From Pseudomonadota bacterium (GTDB lineage Bacteria > Desulfobacterota > Desulfobacteria > Desulfobacterales > ETH-SRB1), in contig JAHIKR010000060.1 in the NCBI GenBank assembly GCA_018897415.1, forward strand, positions 1-13,779: DNA of 13,779 nt. The letters run 5' to 3'. Of this stretch, positions 13,693 through 13,779 are shown one piece after another; position 1 is the stretch's first letter; the number at the start of each line of letters is the position of its first letter. The notes under the pieces were generated by a model. The model was not told the origin of the DNA, searched no databases, and saw only the letters and a program-made list of their open reading frames with translations. Position numbers and translations under genes: made by a program.

Positions 13693-13778
13693 CCCCGCCC
13701 GCCTCGCCTGAGCGAGAGCGATGGCGGGCAGGCATACCCACCCCGCCCGCCTCGCGTTGCGAAGCATTGCGGGCAGGT
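13693..13778. repeat. Two adjacent GC-rich palindromic repeats at the right edge
   Basis: Copy 1 (13693-13733): GCCCGCC at 13697-13703 pairs perfectly with GGCGGGC at 13723-13729, with an inner TCGC-CTGA-GCGA stem-loop. Copy 2 (13741-13778): GCCCGC at 13745-13750 pairs with GCGGGC at 13769-13774 and has a different interior. Both share the start CCCCGCCCGCCTCGC and the end GCGGGCAGG. The GC content contrasts sharply with the AT-rich surroundings, which supports a dispersed mobile-type repeat. The rest of 13604-13692 shows no gene. Confidence 0.8.
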
Positions 13779-13779
13779 C

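Overview
The window looks like AT-rich chromosomal DNA from a Gram-negative, anaerobic-type bacterium, most likely a deltaproteobacterium of the Desulfobacterales kind. Evidence: an outer-membrane TolC protein, FtsEX with EnvC, a UbiE/MenG methyltransferase, a stand-alone ArgA-like acetyltransferase, a small conserved protein after nifS of a type I remember from sulfate reducers, and dispersed heptamer and palindromic repeats like those in such genomes. The lineage is inferred from protein resemblance and repeat style; no rRNA is present.

Layout. Positions 1-3510 hold a minus-strand operon tolC > ftsE > ftsX > envC with overlapping or nearly touching genes; envC runs off the left edge. Between tolC and pyrE lies a compact unit: a promoter-like pair, a 41-nt hairpin and a strong rho-independent terminator, all just upstream of plus-strand pyrE. 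This is a candidate small RNA or attenuator leader. pyrE converges on and overlaps queD, which follows dnaJ on the minus strand. Divergent from dnaJ are ubiE/menG and a small ORF made of 45-bp repeats. These face an HNH endonuclease gene on the minus strand. From about 7.7 kb the plus strand carries a cysteine desulfurase/selenocysteine-lyase-like gene, a small conserved protein and an ArgA-like N-acetyltransferase. A 125-bp palindromic element separates these from the right-hand minus-strand block: a small Cys-motif protein, pgk, a TVP38/DedA-type membrane protein, and an unrecognised 353-aa protein.

How genes work together. FtsE, FtsX and EnvC form a known divisome module in which the ABC transporter-like FtsEX controls the murein hydrolase activator EnvC. 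TolC in the same operon ties outer-membrane export to envelope division. The rest is mostly housekeeping: pyrimidine synthesis (pyrE), 7-deazaguanine synthesis (queD), protein folding (dnaJ), menaquinone (ubiE/menG), sulfur or selenium mobilisation (nifS-like), arginine (argA-like) and glycolysis (pgk).

The most unusual content is non-coding. Heptanucleotide arrays sit at gene borders in at least four places; two share a nearly identical 17-bp flank, and two are translated into protein C-termini. The other notable items are the RNA-like unit before pyrE, the 45-bp repeat ORF, the 125-bp palindrome and a pair of GC-rich palindromic repeats at the right edge. I see no CRISPR array, transposase, tRNA or rRNA, and no clear multi-gene defence system.
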